From contig OZ038398.1 of the NCBI GenBank assembly GCA_964036045.1, positions 30,015,380-30,079,379 on the forward strand: DNA of 64,000 nucleotides, in the 5' to 3' direction. Both the position numbers and the translations under genes were made by a program. Under the pieces are notes generated by a model that searched no databases, was not told the DNA's origin, and worked only from the letters and a program-made list of their open reading frames with translations. Position 1 is the stretch's first letter. Each line of letters starts with the position of its first letter. Positions 36,065 to 51,898 of the stretch are shown piece by piece. This DNA comes from Eutreptiella sp. 'Long Island Sound 2002' (Eukaryota > Euglenozoa > Euglenophyceae > Eutreptiales > Eutreptiaceae).

Positions 36065-38140
36065 TGATTGCTGTTTTTGTTGTGACATGCACGTTTACAA
36101 TTTGCAAGGGTCACCATCACATCATTGGCCTCGTGATTGGTGATTTGTATTGACTGTTTTGTTATCAGCTGTGCAATCGCTTGTAAGATCTTCCATTCAG
36201 ATGGAAATTTCGGTCCCGTGGCCAGTGAGACCCCAAATGATGCATGGGACATTGAATCTCACCCACTTTGAGCAAAGAGCTGGCAGCGGGGCCCCAGTAC
36301 ACTTGTAGCCATGTGCATGGGCGGATTTCACAGATGGCCAAAAACAGGCCCGAAATTGCCATTGTTTTCACACATGCCGTACTAGTTCGGGGGAAATATG
36401 CAGTTGTGATGACGGCCCCCCTCTGCAGGGTATTGACACAGCAAATGCTTGAAGGGCCCCCATGCCATGCAAGGCCTTCAACGCATATCAGCGTCTTCCC
36501 ATCACCCACGACGCCAAACGTCCAAGGGGTGGGCAGAGGGTATGGCTGGCACAGGGAGGGCAGCCGCTGATTTTTAGCATCATGATTTTTGGTAATGGAA
36601 GTTTCAGCGGACATGATTTCCACACCGCCCTCCCTGGTATGGCTTGATTTGCACTGCTGGGGTATCTGCTTCAAACCGCTAGGGGATGCACGTCACCTGA
36701 GGGCCAGTGTTGGCCTTGTCCCGCCAGCCCAACATGAAAACACTCAGCTCATTTTTCGGAGCTCTGGCATGAATGCAGGCCGTGTGGTCCCTGCAATCAC
36801 TTCAAGGAGATGCAGGGTGATGTGAGGGACGGTTTCGCTGTATGACAACCGCATGCCGGCTCCTGTGGCTGTGGGTTTTGCACGAGAAGGTCGGGTACAA
36901 CCCTGTGGAAGGTGGTGCATGTGCTGTGGTTAGGGTTTTGGGGCATTTGGTCAGTGGGTCCAGTTTTACGAAAAGTGATCAGGAACCAGTAAGGTCAGTG
37001 CAGTCAGGGCTGTGGGCCGCCCAAGATGCAGAAAATCGCAGTTTCCAGGCTGATTCGTGGGACCTGCAAATGCTTCAAAGTCTCGCGTTTCCCGCAAGCC
37101 TTCTGTGAGTCCTGGGATGGGTTTGGGTCATCATCTCGGGACAGTACAAGTACTCGAGCACTGGGGACGCACGTAGCCCGATTAAGAGCTCGTGTAGCTT
37201 GGGACATAGATCTCGACATCTATCTCATCGTCTCAGTGGGATGTAGTTGTTGACGGAGCTGAAGCTCCGTCCGCAGCCCGTGTTGCTGTGGTGACGTCCC
37301 CCTGATCAGCAGCTTGGAGTACATGACGGCTATTGATTTTACCCGGACAGTCCATAGGGAAATGTGTGGATCACAGTCAGGGATGTGCTTAGTGCTTGGC
37401 CTGCCCTCGGGGGGGTGAGGGGGAGACTGGGGGAGAGGGCAACAAAATGTGTGTGTACCTCCAATTATTGGGTTTGTAGTGAAACAAAATCACATGGAAG
37501 ATCTTGTCAGATCAAGGTGATTTCCAAATTGCATTTGGGGGAATCGTGACGTTTCACAGCTGTTTTGTGGCCGCAAGCAGCTGAGGATGTGCTCAAACCT
37601 GCTCAACCAATGGGTCCCATCGTACCTTGGGCGTACGATGGTTGTTCAGCCGCCCCGTACTTGGAACTGAGAACCCACACAACACCGTGCCTTTTAGTTG
37701 TTCAAACACCGGCAGGATGTGCCCAGATCTTGTGTCAAAATAGGCGCCCATCGCAATGCATTAAAAAAAAACCCCAAAAGGCCCAGTGTGCAGTGTTTTC
37801 CTGATCCGCCAACAAGCACACCAGCTCGTGCACATGCAGTTGTGATCGGGCACCCACCATCCAGCACGCCTGTCACATCTGGTGGGCTCAGACAGGTTAA
37901 CAAAACAGGCCCAAGGCGCGGAAAACATTGATACGGTCGAACAAGTGGATTTATCATAATGCTATCTTCGATTCGAACTGCGGAACATTGCTGCATATGC
38001 AAACCAGGACGTGCATGTGTGGAGCGCTTTGTGACCTGCTTGCGGCCGCCTGTCACATGTGGTGGGCTTGGATAGGCGGAATGACCAGGAACCAGTTGTA
38101 GTGCAGCAACATGGAGGTTTTGACACTTTGATGATTGTGA

Positions 38141-38326
<186 letters not shown>

Positions 38327-40403
38327 TGATTGCTGTTTTTGTTGTGACATGCACGTTTACAATTTGCAAGGGTCACCATCACATCATTGGCCTCGTGATT
38401 GGTGATTTGTATTGACTGTTTTGTTATCAGCTGTGCAATCGCTTGTAAGATCTTCCATTCAGATGGAAATTTCGGTCCCGTGGCCAGTGAGACCCCAAAT
38501 GATGCATGGGACATTGAATCTCACCCACTTTGAGCAAAGAGCTGGCAGCGGGGCCCCAGTACACTTGTAGCCATGTGCATGGGCGGATTTCAAAGATGGC
38601 CAAAAACAGGCCCGAAATTGCCATTGTTTTCACACATGCCGTACTAGTTCGGGGGAAATATGCAGTTGTGATGACGGCCCCCCTCTGCAGGGTATTGACA
38701 CAGCAAATGCTTGAAGGGCCCCCATGCCATGCAAGGCCTTCAACGCATATCAGCGTCTTCCCATCACCCACGACGCCAAACGTCCAAGGGGTGGGCAGAG
38801 GGTATGGCTGGCACAGGGAGGGCAGCCGCTGATTTTTAGCATCATGATTTTTGGTAATGGAAGTTTCAGCGGACATGATTTCCACACCGCCCTCCCTGGT
38901 ATGGCTTGATTTGCACTGCTGGGGTATCTGCTTCAAACCGCTAGGGGATGCACGTCACCTGAGGGCCAGTGTTGGCCTTGTCCCGCCAGCCCAACGTGAA
39001 AACACTCAGCTCATTTTTCGGAGCTCTGGCATGGATGCGAGCAAGTGTGGTCCCTGCAATCACTTCAAGGAGATGCAGGGTGATGTGAGGGACGGTTTCG
39101 CTGTATGACAACCGCATGCCGGCTCCTGTGGCTGTGGGTTTTGCACGAGAAGGTCGGGTACAACCCTGTGGAAGGTGGTGCATGTGCTGTGGTTAGGGTT
39201 TGGGGGCATTTGGTCAGTGGGTCCAGTTTTACGAAAAGTGATCAGGAACCAGTAAGGTCAGTGCAGTCAGGGCTGTGGGCCGCCCAAGATGCGGAAAATC
39301 GCAGTTTCCAGGCTGATTCGCGGGACCTGCAAATGCTTCAAAGTCTCGCGTTTCCCGCAAGCCTTCTGTGGGCCCTGGGATGGGTTTGGGTCATCATCTC
39401 GGGACAGTACAAGTACTCGAGCACTGGGGACGCACGTAGCCCGATTAAGAGCTCGTGTAGCTTGGGACATAGATCTCGACATCTATCTCATCGTCTCAGT
39501 GGGATGTAGTTGTTGACGGAGCTGAAGCTCCGTCCGCAGCCCGTGTTGCTGTGGTGACGTCCCCCTGATCAGCAGCTTGGAGTACATGACGGCTATTGAT
39601 TTTACCCGGACAGTCCATAGGGAAATGTGTGGATCACAGTCAGGGATGTGCTTAGTGCTTGGCCTGCCCTCGGGGGGGTGAGGGGGAGACTGGGGGAGAG
39701 TGCAACAAAATGTGTGTGTACCTCCAATTATTGGGTTTGTAGTGAAACAAAATCACATGGAAGATCTTGTCAGATCAAGGTGATTTCCAAATTGCATTTG
39801 GGGGAATCGTGACGTTTCACAGCTGTTTTGTGGCCGCAAGCAGCTGAGGATGTGCTCAAACCTGCTCAACCAATGGGTCCCATCGTACCTTGGGCGTACG
39901 ATGGTTGTTCAGCCGCCCCGTACTTGGAACTGAGAACCCACACAACACCGTGCCTTTTAGTTGTTCAAACACCGGCAGGATGTGCCCAGATCTTGTGTCA
40001 AAATAGGCGCCCATCGCAATGCATTAAAAAAAAACCCCAAAAGGCCCAGTGTGCAGTGTTTTCCTGATCCGCCAACAAGCACACCAGCTCGTGCACATGC
40101 AGTTGTGATCGGGCACCCACCATCCAGCACGCCTGTCACATCTGGTGGGCTCAGACAGGTTAACAAAACAGGCCCAAGGCGCGGAAAACATTGATACGGT
40201 CGAACAAGTGGATTTATCATAATGCTATCTTCGATTCGAACTGCGGAACATTGCTGCATATGCAAACCAGGACGTGCATGTGTGGAGCGCTTTGTGACCT
40301 GCTTGCGGCCGCCTGTCACATGTGGTGGGCTTGGATAGGCGGAATGACCAGGAACCAGTTGTAGTGCAGCAACATGGAGGTTTTGACACTTTGATGATTG
40401 TGA

Positions 40404-40589
<186 letters not shown>

Positions 40590-42665
40590 TGATTGCTGTT
40601 TTTGTTGTGACATGCACGTTTACAATTTGCAAGGGTCACCATCACATCATTGGCCTCGTGATTGGTGATTTGTATTGACTGTTTTGTTATCAGCTGTGCA
40701 ATCGCTTGTAAGATCTTCCATTCAGATGGAAATTTCGGTCCCGTGGCCAGTGAGACCCCAAATGATGCATGGGACATTGAATCTCACCCACTTTGAGCAA
40801 AGAGCTGGCAGCGGGGCCCCAGTACACTTGTAGCCATGTGCATGGGCGGATTTCACAGATGGCCAAAAACAGGCCCGAAATTGCCATTGTTTTCACACAT
40901 GCCGTACTAGTTCGGGGGAAATATGCAGTTGTGATGACGGCCCCCCTCTGCAGGGTATTGACACAGCAAATGCTTGAAGGGCCCCCATGCCATGCAAGGC
41001 CTTCAACGCATATCAGCGTCTTCCCATCACCCACGACGCCAAACGTCCAAGGGGTGGGCAGAGGGTATGGCTGGCACAGGGAGGGCAGCCGCTGATTTTT
41101 AGCATCATGATTTTTGGTAATGGAAGTTTCAGCGGACATGATTTCCACACCGCCCTCCCTGGTATGGCTTGATTTGCAGTGCTGGGGTATCTGCTTCAAA
41201 CCGCTAGGGGATGCACGTCACCTGAGGGCCAGTGTTGGCCTTGTCCCGCCAGCCCAACATGAAAACACTCAGCTCATTTTTCGGAGCTCTGGCATGGATG
41301 CGAGCAAGTGTGGTCCCTGCAATCACTTCAAGGAGATGCAGGATGATGTGAGGGACGGTTTCGCTGTATGACAACCGCATGCCGGCTCCTGTGGCTGTGG
41401 GTTTTGCACGAGAAGGTCGGGTACAACCCTGTGGAAGGTGGTGCATGTGCTGTGGTTAGGGTTTTGGGGCATTTGGTCAGTGGGTCCAGTTTTACGAAAA
41501 GTGATCAGGAACCAGTAAGGTCAGTGCAGTCAGGGCTGTGGGCCGCCCAAGATGCGGAAAATCGCAGTTTCCAGGCTGATTCGCGGGACCTGCAAATGCT
41601 TCAAAGTCTCGCGTTTCCGCAAGCCTTCTGTGGGCCCTGGGATGGGTTTGGGTCATCATCTCGGGACAGTACAAGTACTCGAGCACTGGGGACGCACGTA
41701 GCCCGATTAAGAGCTCGTGTAGCTTGGGACATAGATCTCGACATCTATCTCATCGTCTCAGTGGGATGTAGTTGTTGACGGAGCTGAAGCTCCGTCCGCA
41801 GCCCGTGTTGCTGTGGTGACGTCCCCCTGATCAGCAGCTTGGAGTACATGACGGCTATTGATTTTACCCGGACAGTCCATAGGGAAATGTGTGGATCACA
41901 GTCAGGGATGTGCTTAGTGCTTGGCCTGCCCTCGGGGGGGTGAGGGGGAGACTGGGGGAGAGTGCAACAAAATGTGTGTGTACCTCCAATTATTGGGTTT
42001 GTAGTGAAACAAAATCACATGGAAGATCTTGTCAGATCAAGGTGATTTCCAAATTGCATTTGGGGGAATCGTGACGTTTCACAGCTGTTTTGTGGCCGCA
42101 AGCAGCTGAGGATGTGCTCAAACCTGCTCAACCAATGGGTCCCATCGTACCTTGGGCGTACGATGGTTGTTCAGCCGCCCCGTACTTGGAACTGAGAACC
42201 CACACAACACCGTGCCTTTTAGTTGTTCAAACACCGGCAGGATGTGCCCAGATCTTGTGTCAAAATAGGCGCCCATCGCAATGCATTAAAAAAAAACCCC
42301 AAAAGGCCCAGTGTGCAGTGTTTTCCTGATCCGCCAACAAGCACACCAGCTCGTGCACATGCAGTTGTGATCGGGCACCCACCATCCAGCACGCCTGTCA
42401 CATCTGGTGGGCTCAGACAGGTTAACAAAACAGGCCCAAGGCGCGGAAAACATTGATACGGTCGAACAAGTGGATTTATCATAATGCTATCTTCGATTCG
42501 AACTGCGGAACATTGCTGCATATGCAAACCAGGACGTGCATGTGTGGAGCGCTTTGTGACCTGCTTGCGGCCGCCTGTCACATGTGGTGGGCTTGGATAG
42601 GCGGAATGACCAGGAACCAGTTGTAGTGCAGCAACATGGAGGTTTTGACACTTTGATGATTGTGA

Positions 42666-42851
<186 letters not shown>

Positions 42852-44927
42852 TGATTGCTGTTTTTGTTGTGACATGCACGTTTACAATTTGCAAGGGTCA
42901 CCATCACATCATTGGCCTCGTGATTGGTGATTTGTATTGACTGTTTTGTTATCAGCTGTGCAATCGCTTGTAAGATCTTCCATTCAGATGGAAATTTCGG
43001 TCCCGTGGCCAGTGAGACCCCAAATGATGCATGGGACATTGAATCTCACCCACTTTGAGCAAAGAGCTGGCAGCGGGGCCCCAGTACACTTGTAGCCATG
43101 TGCATGGGCGGATTTCACAGATGGCCAAAAACAGGCCCGAAATTGCCATTGTTTTCACACATGCCGTACTAGTTCGGGGGAAATATGCAGTTGTGATGAC
43201 GGCCCCCCTCTGCAGGGTATTGACACAGCAAATGCTTGAAGGGCCCCCATGCCATGCAAGGCCTTCAACGCATATCAGCGTCTTCCCATCACCCACGACG
43301 CCAAACGTCCAAGGGGTGGGCAGAGGGTATGGCTGGCACAGGGAGGGCAGCCGCTGATTTTTAGCATCATGATTTTTGGTAATGGAAGTTTCAGCGGACA
43401 TGATTTCCACACCGCCCTCCCTGGTATGGCTTGATTTGCAGTGCTGGGGTATCTGCTTCAAACCGCTAGGGGATGCACGTCACCTGAGGGCCAGTGTTGG
43501 CCTTGTCCCGCCAGCCCAACATGAAAACACTCAGCTCATTTTTCGGAGCTCTGGCATGGATGCGAGCAAGTGTGGTCCCTGCAATCACTTCAAGGAGATG
43601 CAGGATGATGTGAGGGACGGTTTCGCTGTATGACAACCGCATGCCGGCTCCTGTGGCTGTGGGTTTTGCACGAGAAGGTCGGGTACAACCCTGTGGAAGG
43701 TGGTGCATGTGCTGTGGTTAGGGTTTTGGGGCATTTGGTCAGTGGGTCCAGTTTTACGAAAAGTGATCAGGAACCAGTAAGGTCAGTGCAGTCAGGGCTG
43801 TGGGCCGCCCAAGATGCGGAAAATCGCAGTTTCCAGGCTGATTCGCGGGACCTGCAAATGCTTCAAAGTCTCGCGTTTCCGCAAGCCTTCTGTGGGCCCT
43901 GGGATGGGTTTGGGTCATCATCTAGGGACAGTACAAGTACTCGAGCACTGGGGACGCACGTAGCCCGATTAAGAGCTCGTGTAGCTTGGGACATAGATCT
44001 CGACATCTATCTCATCGTCTCAGTGGGATGTAGTTGTTGACGGAGCTGAAGCTCCGTCCGCAGCCCGTGTTGCTGTGGTGACGTCCCCCTGATCAGCAGC
44101 TTGGAGTACATGACGGCTATTGATTTTACCCGGACAGTCCATAGGGAAATGTGTGGATCACAGTCAGGGATGTGCTTAGTGCTTGGCCTGCCCTCGGGGG
44201 GGTGAGGGGGAGACTGGGGGAGAGTGCAACAAAATGTGTGTGTACCTCCAATTATTGGGTTTGTAGTGAAACAAAATCACATGGAAGATCTTGTCAGATC
44301 AAGGTGATTTCCAAATTGCATTTGGGGGAATCGTGACGTTTCACAGCTGTTTTGTGGCCGCAAGCAGCTGAGGATGTGCTCAAACCTGCTCAACCAATGG
44401 GTCCCATCGTACCTTGGGCGTACGATGGTTGTTCAGCCGCCCCGTACTTGGAACTGAGAACCCACACAACACCGTGCCTTTTAGTTGTTCAAACACCGGC
44501 AGGATGTGCCCAGATCTTGTGTCAAAATAGGCGCCCATCGCAATGCATTAAAAAAAAACCCCAAAAGGCCCAGTGTGCAGTGTTTTCCTGATCCGCCAAC
44601 AAGCACACCAGCTCGTGCACATGCAGTTGTGATCGGGCACCCACCATCCAGCACGCCTGTCACATCTGGTGGGCTCAGACAGGTTAACAAAACAGGCCCA
44701 AGGCGCGGAAAACATTGATACGGTCGAACAAGTGGATTTATCATAATGCTATCTTCGATTCGAACTGCGGAACATTGCTGCATATGCAAACCAGGACGTG
44801 CATGTGTGGAGCGCTTTGTGACCTGCTTGCGGCCGCCTGTCACATGTGGTGGGCTTGGATAGGCGGAATGACCAGGAACCAGTTGTAGTGCAGCAACATG
44901 GAGGTTTTGACACTTTGATGATTGTGA

Positions 44928-45113
<186 letters not shown>

Positions 45114-47188
45114 TGATTGCTGTTTTTGTTGTGACATGCACGTTTACAATTTGCAAGGGTCACCATCACATCATTGGCCTCGTGATTGGTGATTTGTATT
45201 GACTGTTTTGTTATCAGCTGTGCAATCGCTTGTAAGATCTTCCATTCAGATGGAAATTTCGGTCCCGTGGCCAGTGAGACCCCAAATGATGCATGGGACA
45301 TTGAATCTCACCCACTTTGAGCAAAGAGCTGGCAGCGGGGCCCCAGTACACTTGTAGCCATGTGCATGGGCGGATTTCACAGATGGCCAAAAACAGGCCC
45401 GAAATTGCCATTGTTTTCACACATGCCGTACTAGTTCGGGGGAAATATGCAGTTGTGATGACGGCCCCCCTCTGCAGGGTATTGACACAGCAAATGCTTG
45501 AAGGGCCCCCATGCCATGCAAGGCCTTCAACGCATATCAGCGTCTTCCCATCACCCACGACGCCAAACGTCCAAGGGGTGGGCAGAGGGTATGGCTGGCA
45601 CAGGGAGGGCAGCCGCTGATTTTTAGCATCATGATTTTTGGTAATGGAAGTTTCAGCGGACATGATTTCCACACCGCCCTCCCTGGTATGGCTTGATTTG
45701 CAGTGCTGGGGTATCTGCTTCAAACCGCTAGGGGATGCACGTCACCTGAGGGCCAGTGTTGGCCTTGTCCCGCCAGCCCAACATGAAAACACTCAGCTCA
45801 TTTTTCGGAGCTCTGGCATGGATGCGAGCAAGTGTGGTCCCTGCAATCACTTCAAGGAGATGCAGGATGATGTGAGGGACGGTTTCGCTGTATGACAACC
45901 GCATGCCGGCTCCTGTGGCTGTGGGTTTTGCACGAGAAGGTCGGGTACAACCCTGTGGAAGGTGGTGCATGTGCTGTGGTTAGGGTTTTGGGGCATTTGG
46001 TCAGTGGGTCCAGTTTTACGAAAAGTGATCAGGAACCAGTAAGGTCAGTGCAGTCAGGGCTGTGGGCCGCCCAAGATGCGGAAAATCGCAGTTTCCAGGC
46101 TGATTCGCGGGACCTGCAAATGCTTCAAAGTCTCGCGTTTCCGCAAGCCTTCTGTGGGCCCTGGGATGGGTTTGGGTCATCATCTAGGGACAGTACAAGT
46201 ACTCGAGCACTGGGGACGCACGTAGCCCGATTAAGAGCTCGTGTAGCTTGGGACATAGATCTCGACATCTATCTCATCGTCTCAGTGGGATGTAGTTGTT
46301 GACGGAGCTGAAGCTCCGTCCGCAGCCCGTGTTGCTGTGGTGACGTCCCCCTGATCAGCAGCTTGGAGTACATGACGGCTATTGATTTTACCCGGACAGT
46401 CCATAGGGAAATGTGTGGATCACAGTCAGGGATGTGCTTAGTGCTTGGCCTGCCCTCGGGGGGGTGAGGGGGAGACTGGGGGAGAGGGCAACAAAATGTG
46501 TGTGTACCTCCAATTATTGGGTTTGTAGTGAAACAAAATCACATGGAAGATCTTGTCAGATCAAGGTGATTTCCAAATTGCATTTGGGGGAATCGTGACG
46601 TTTCACAGCTGTTTTGTGGCCGCAAGCAGCTGAGGATGTGCTCAAACCTGCTCAACCAATGGGTCCCATCGTACCTTGGGCGTACGATGGTTGTTCAGCC
46701 ACCCCGTACTTGGAACTGAGAACCCACACAACACCGTGCCTTTTAGTTGTTCAAACACCGGCAGGATGTGCCCAGATCTTGTGTCAAAATAGGCGCCCAT
46801 CGCAATGCATTAAAAAAAACCCCAAAAGGCCCAGTGTGCAGTGTTTTCCTGATCCGCCAACAAGCACACCAGCTCGTGCACATGCAGTTGTGATCGGGCA
46901 CCCACCATCCAGCACGCCTGTCACATCTGGTGGGCTCAGACAGGTTAACAAAACAGGCCCAAGGCGCGGAAAACATTGATACGGTCGAACAAGTGGATTT
47001 ATCATAATGCTATCTTCGATTCGAACTGCGGAACATTGCTGCATATGCAAACCAGGACGTGCATGTGTGGAGCGCTTTGTGACCTGCTTGCGGCCGCCTG
47101 TCACATGTGGTGGGCTTGGATAGGCGGAATGACCAGGAACCAGTTGTAGTGCAGCAACATGGAGGTTTTGACACTTTGATGATTGTGA

Positions 47189-47374
<186 letters not shown>

Positions 47375-49450
47375 TGATTGCTGTTTTTGTTGTGACATGC
47401 ACGTTTACAATTTGCAAGGGTCACCATCACATCATTGGCCTCGTGATTGGTGATTTGTATTGACTGTTTTGTTATCAGCTGTGCAATCGCTTGTAAGATC
47501 TTCCATTCAGATGGAAATTTCGGTCCCGTGGCCAGTGAGACCCCAAATGATGCATGGGACATTGAATCTCACCCACTTTGAGCAAAGAGCTGGCAGCGGG
47601 GCCCCAGTACACTTGTAGCCATGTGCATGGGCGGATTTCACAGATGGCCAAAAACAGGCCCGAAATTGCCATTGTTTTCACACATGCCGTACTAGTTCGG
47701 GGGAAATATGCAGTTGTGATGACGGCCCCCCTCTGCAGGGTATTGACACAGCAAATGCTTGAAGGGCCCCCATGCCATGCAAGGCCTTCAACGCATATCA
47801 GCGTCTTCCCATCACCCACGACGCCAAACGTCCAAGGGGTGGGCAGAGGGTATGGCTGGCACAGGGAGGGCAGCCGCTGATTTTTAGCATCATGATTTTT
47901 GGTAATGGAAGTTTCAGCGGACATGATTTCCACACCGCCCTCCCTGGTATGGCTTGATTTGCAGTGCTGGGGTATCTGCTTCAAACCGCTAGGGGATGCA
48001 CGTCACCTGAGGGCCAGTGTTGGCCTTGTCCCGCCAGCCCAACATGAAAACACTCAGCTCATTTTTCGGAGCTCTGGCATGGATGCGAGCAAGTGTGGTC
48101 CCTGCAATCACTTCAAGGAGATGCAGGATGATGTGAGGGACGGTTTCGCTGTATGACAACCGCATGCCGGCTCCTGTGGCTGTGGGTTTTGCACGAGAAG
48201 GTCGGGTACAACCCTGTGGAAGGTGGTGCATGTGCTGTGGTTAGGGTTTTGGGGCATTTGGTCAGTGGGTCCAGTTTTACGAAAAGTGATCAGGAACCAG
48301 TAAGGTCAGTGCAGTCAGGGCTGTGGGCCGCCCAAGATGCGGAAAATCGCAGTTTCCAGGCTGATTCGCGGGACCTGCAAATGCTTCAAAGTCTCGCGTT
48401 TCCGCAAGCCTTCTGTGGGCCCTGGGATGGGTTTGGGTCATCATCTAGGGACAGTACAAGTACTCGAGCACTGGGGACGCACGTAGCCCGATTAAGAGCT
48501 CGTGTAGCTTGGGACATAGATCTCGACATCTATCTCATCGTCTCAGTGGGATGTAGTTGTTGACGGAGCTGAAGCTCCGTCCGCAGCCCGTGTTGCTGTG
48601 GTGACGTCCCCCTGATCAGCAGCTTGGAGTACATGACGGCTATTGATTTTACCCGGACAGTCCATAGGGAAATGTGTGGATCACAGTCAGGGATGTGCTT
48701 AGTGCTTGGCCTGCCCTCGGGGGGGTGAGGGGGAGACTGGGGGAGAGTGCAACAAAATGTGTGTGTACCTCCAATTATTGGGTTTGTAGTGAAACAAAAT
48801 CACATGGAAGATCTTGTCAGATCAAGGTGATTTCCAAATTGCATTTGGGGGAATCGTGACGTTTCACAGCTGTTTTGTGGCCGCAAGCAGCTGAGGATGT
48901 GCTCAAACCTGCTCAACCAATGGGTCCCATCGTACCTTGGGCGTACGATGGTTGTTCAGCCACCCCGTACTTGGAACTGAGAACCCACACAACACCGTGC
49001 CTTTTAGTTGTTCAAACACCGGCAGGATGTGCCCAGATCTTGTGTCAAAATAGGCGCCCATCGCAATGCATTAAAAAAAAACCCCAAAAGGCCCAGTGTG
49101 CAGTGTTTTCCTGATCCGCCAACAAGCACACCAGCTCGTGCACATGCAGTTGTGATCGGGCACCCACCATCCAGCACGCCTGTCACATCTGGTGGGCTCA
49201 GACAGGTTAACAAAACAGGCCCAAGGCGCGGAAAACATTGATACGGTCGAACAAGTGGATTTATCATAATGCTATCTTCGATTCGAACTGCGGAACATTG
49301 CTGCATATGCAAACCAGGACGTGCATGTGTGGAGCGCTTTGTGACCTGCTTGCGGCCGCCTGTCACATGTGGTGGGCTTGGATAGGCGGAATGACCAGGA
49401 ACCAGTTGTAGTGCAGCAACATGGAGGTTTTGACACTTTGATGATTGTGA

Positions 49451-49636
<186 letters not shown>

Positions 49637-51712
49637 TGATTGCTGTTTTTGTTGTGACATGCACGTTTACAATTTGCAAGGGTCACCATCACATCATTGG
49701 CCTCGTGATTGGTGATTTGTATTGACTGTTTTGTTATCAGCTGTGCAATCGCTTGTAAGATCTTCCATTCAGATGGAAATTTCGGTCCCGTGGCCAGTGA
49801 GACCCCAAATGATGCATGGGACATTGAATCTCACCCACTTTGAGCAAAGAGCTGGCAGCGGGGCCCCAGTACACTTGTAGCCATGTGCATGGGCGGATTT
49901 CACAGATGGCCAAAAACAGGCCTGAAATTGCCATTGTTTTCACACATGCCGTACTAGTTCGGGGGAAATATGCAGTTGTGATGACGGCCCCCCTCTGCAG
50001 GGTATTGACACAGCAAATGCTTGAAGGGCCCCCATGCCATGCAAGGCCTTCAACGCATATCAGCGTCTTCCCATCACCCACGACGCCAAACGTCCAAGGG
50101 GTGGGCAGAGGGTATGGCTGGCACAGGGAGGGCAGCCGCTGATTTTTAGCATCATGATTTTTGGTAATGGAAGTTTCAGCGGACATGATTTCCACACCGC
50201 CCTCCCTGGTATGGCTTGATTTGCAGTGCTGGGGTATCTGCTTCAAACCGCTAGGGGATGCACGTCACCTGAGGGCCAGTGTTGGCCTTGTCCCGCCAGC
50301 CCAACATGAAAACACTCAGCTCATTTTTCGGAGCTCTGGCATGGATGCGAGCAAGTGTGGTCCCTGCAATCACTTCAAGGAGATGCAGGATGATGTGAGG
50401 GACGGTTTCGCTGTATGACAACCGCATGCCGGCTCCTGTGGCTGTGGGTTTTGCACGAGAAGGTCGGGTACAACCCTGTGGAAGGTGGTGCATGTGCTGT
50501 GGTTAGGGTTTTGGGGCATTTGGTCAGTGGGTCCAGTTTTACGAAAAGTGATCAGGAACCAGTAAGGTCAGTGCAGTCAGGGCTGTGGGCCGCCCAAGAT
50601 GCGGAAAATCGCAGTTTCCAGGCTGATTCGCGGGACCTGCAAATGCTTCAAAGTCTCGCGTTTCCGCAAGCCTTCTGTGGGCCCTGGGATGGGTTTGGGT
50701 CATCATCTAGGGACAGTACAAGTACTCGAGCACTGGGGACGCACGTAGCCCGATTAAGAGCTCGTGTAGCTTGGGACATAGATCTCGACATCTATCTCAT
50801 CGTCTCAGTGGGATGTAGTTGTTGACGGAGCTGAAGCTCCGTCCGCAGCCCGTGTTGCTGTGGTGACGTCCCCCTGATCAGCAGCTTGGAGTACATGACG
50901 GCTATTGATTTTACCCGGACAGTCCATAGGGAAATGTGTGGATCACAGTCAGGGATGTGCTTAGTGCTTGGCCTGCCCTCGGGGGGGTGAGGGGGAGACT
51001 GGGGGAGAGTGCAACAAAATGTGTGTGTACCTCCAATTATTGGGTTTGTAGTGAAACAAAATCACATGGAAGATCTTGTCAGATCAAGGTGATTTCCAAA
51101 TTGCATTTGGGGGAATCGTGACGTTTCACAGCTGTTTTGTGGCCGCAAGCAGCTGAGGATGTGCTCAAACCTGCTCAACCAATGGGTCCCATCGTACCTT
51201 GGGCGTACGATGGTTGTTCAGCCGCCCCGTACTTGGAACTGAGAACCCACACAACACCGTGCCTTTTAGTTGTTCAAACACCGGCAGGATGTGCCCAGAT
51301 CTTGTGTCAAAATAGGCGCCCATCGCAATGCATTAAAAAAAAACCCCAAAAGGCCCAGTGTGCAGTGTTTTCCTGATCCGCCAACAAGCACACCAGCTCG
51401 TGCACATGCAGTTGTGATCGGGCACCCACCATCCAGCACGCCTGTCACATCTGGTGGGCTCAGACAGGTTAACAAAACAGGCCCAAGGCGCGGAAAACAT
51501 TGATACGGTCGAACAAGTGGATTTATCATAATGCTATCTTCGATTCGAACTGCGGAACATTGCTGCATATGCAAACCAGGACGTGCATGTGTGGAGCGCT
51601 TTGTGACCTGCTTGCGGCCGCCTGTCACATGTGGTGGGCTTGGATAGGCGGAATGACCAGGAACCAGTTGTAGTGCAGCAACATGGAGGTTTTGACACTT
51701 TGATGATTGTGA

Positions 51713-51898
<186 letters not shown>
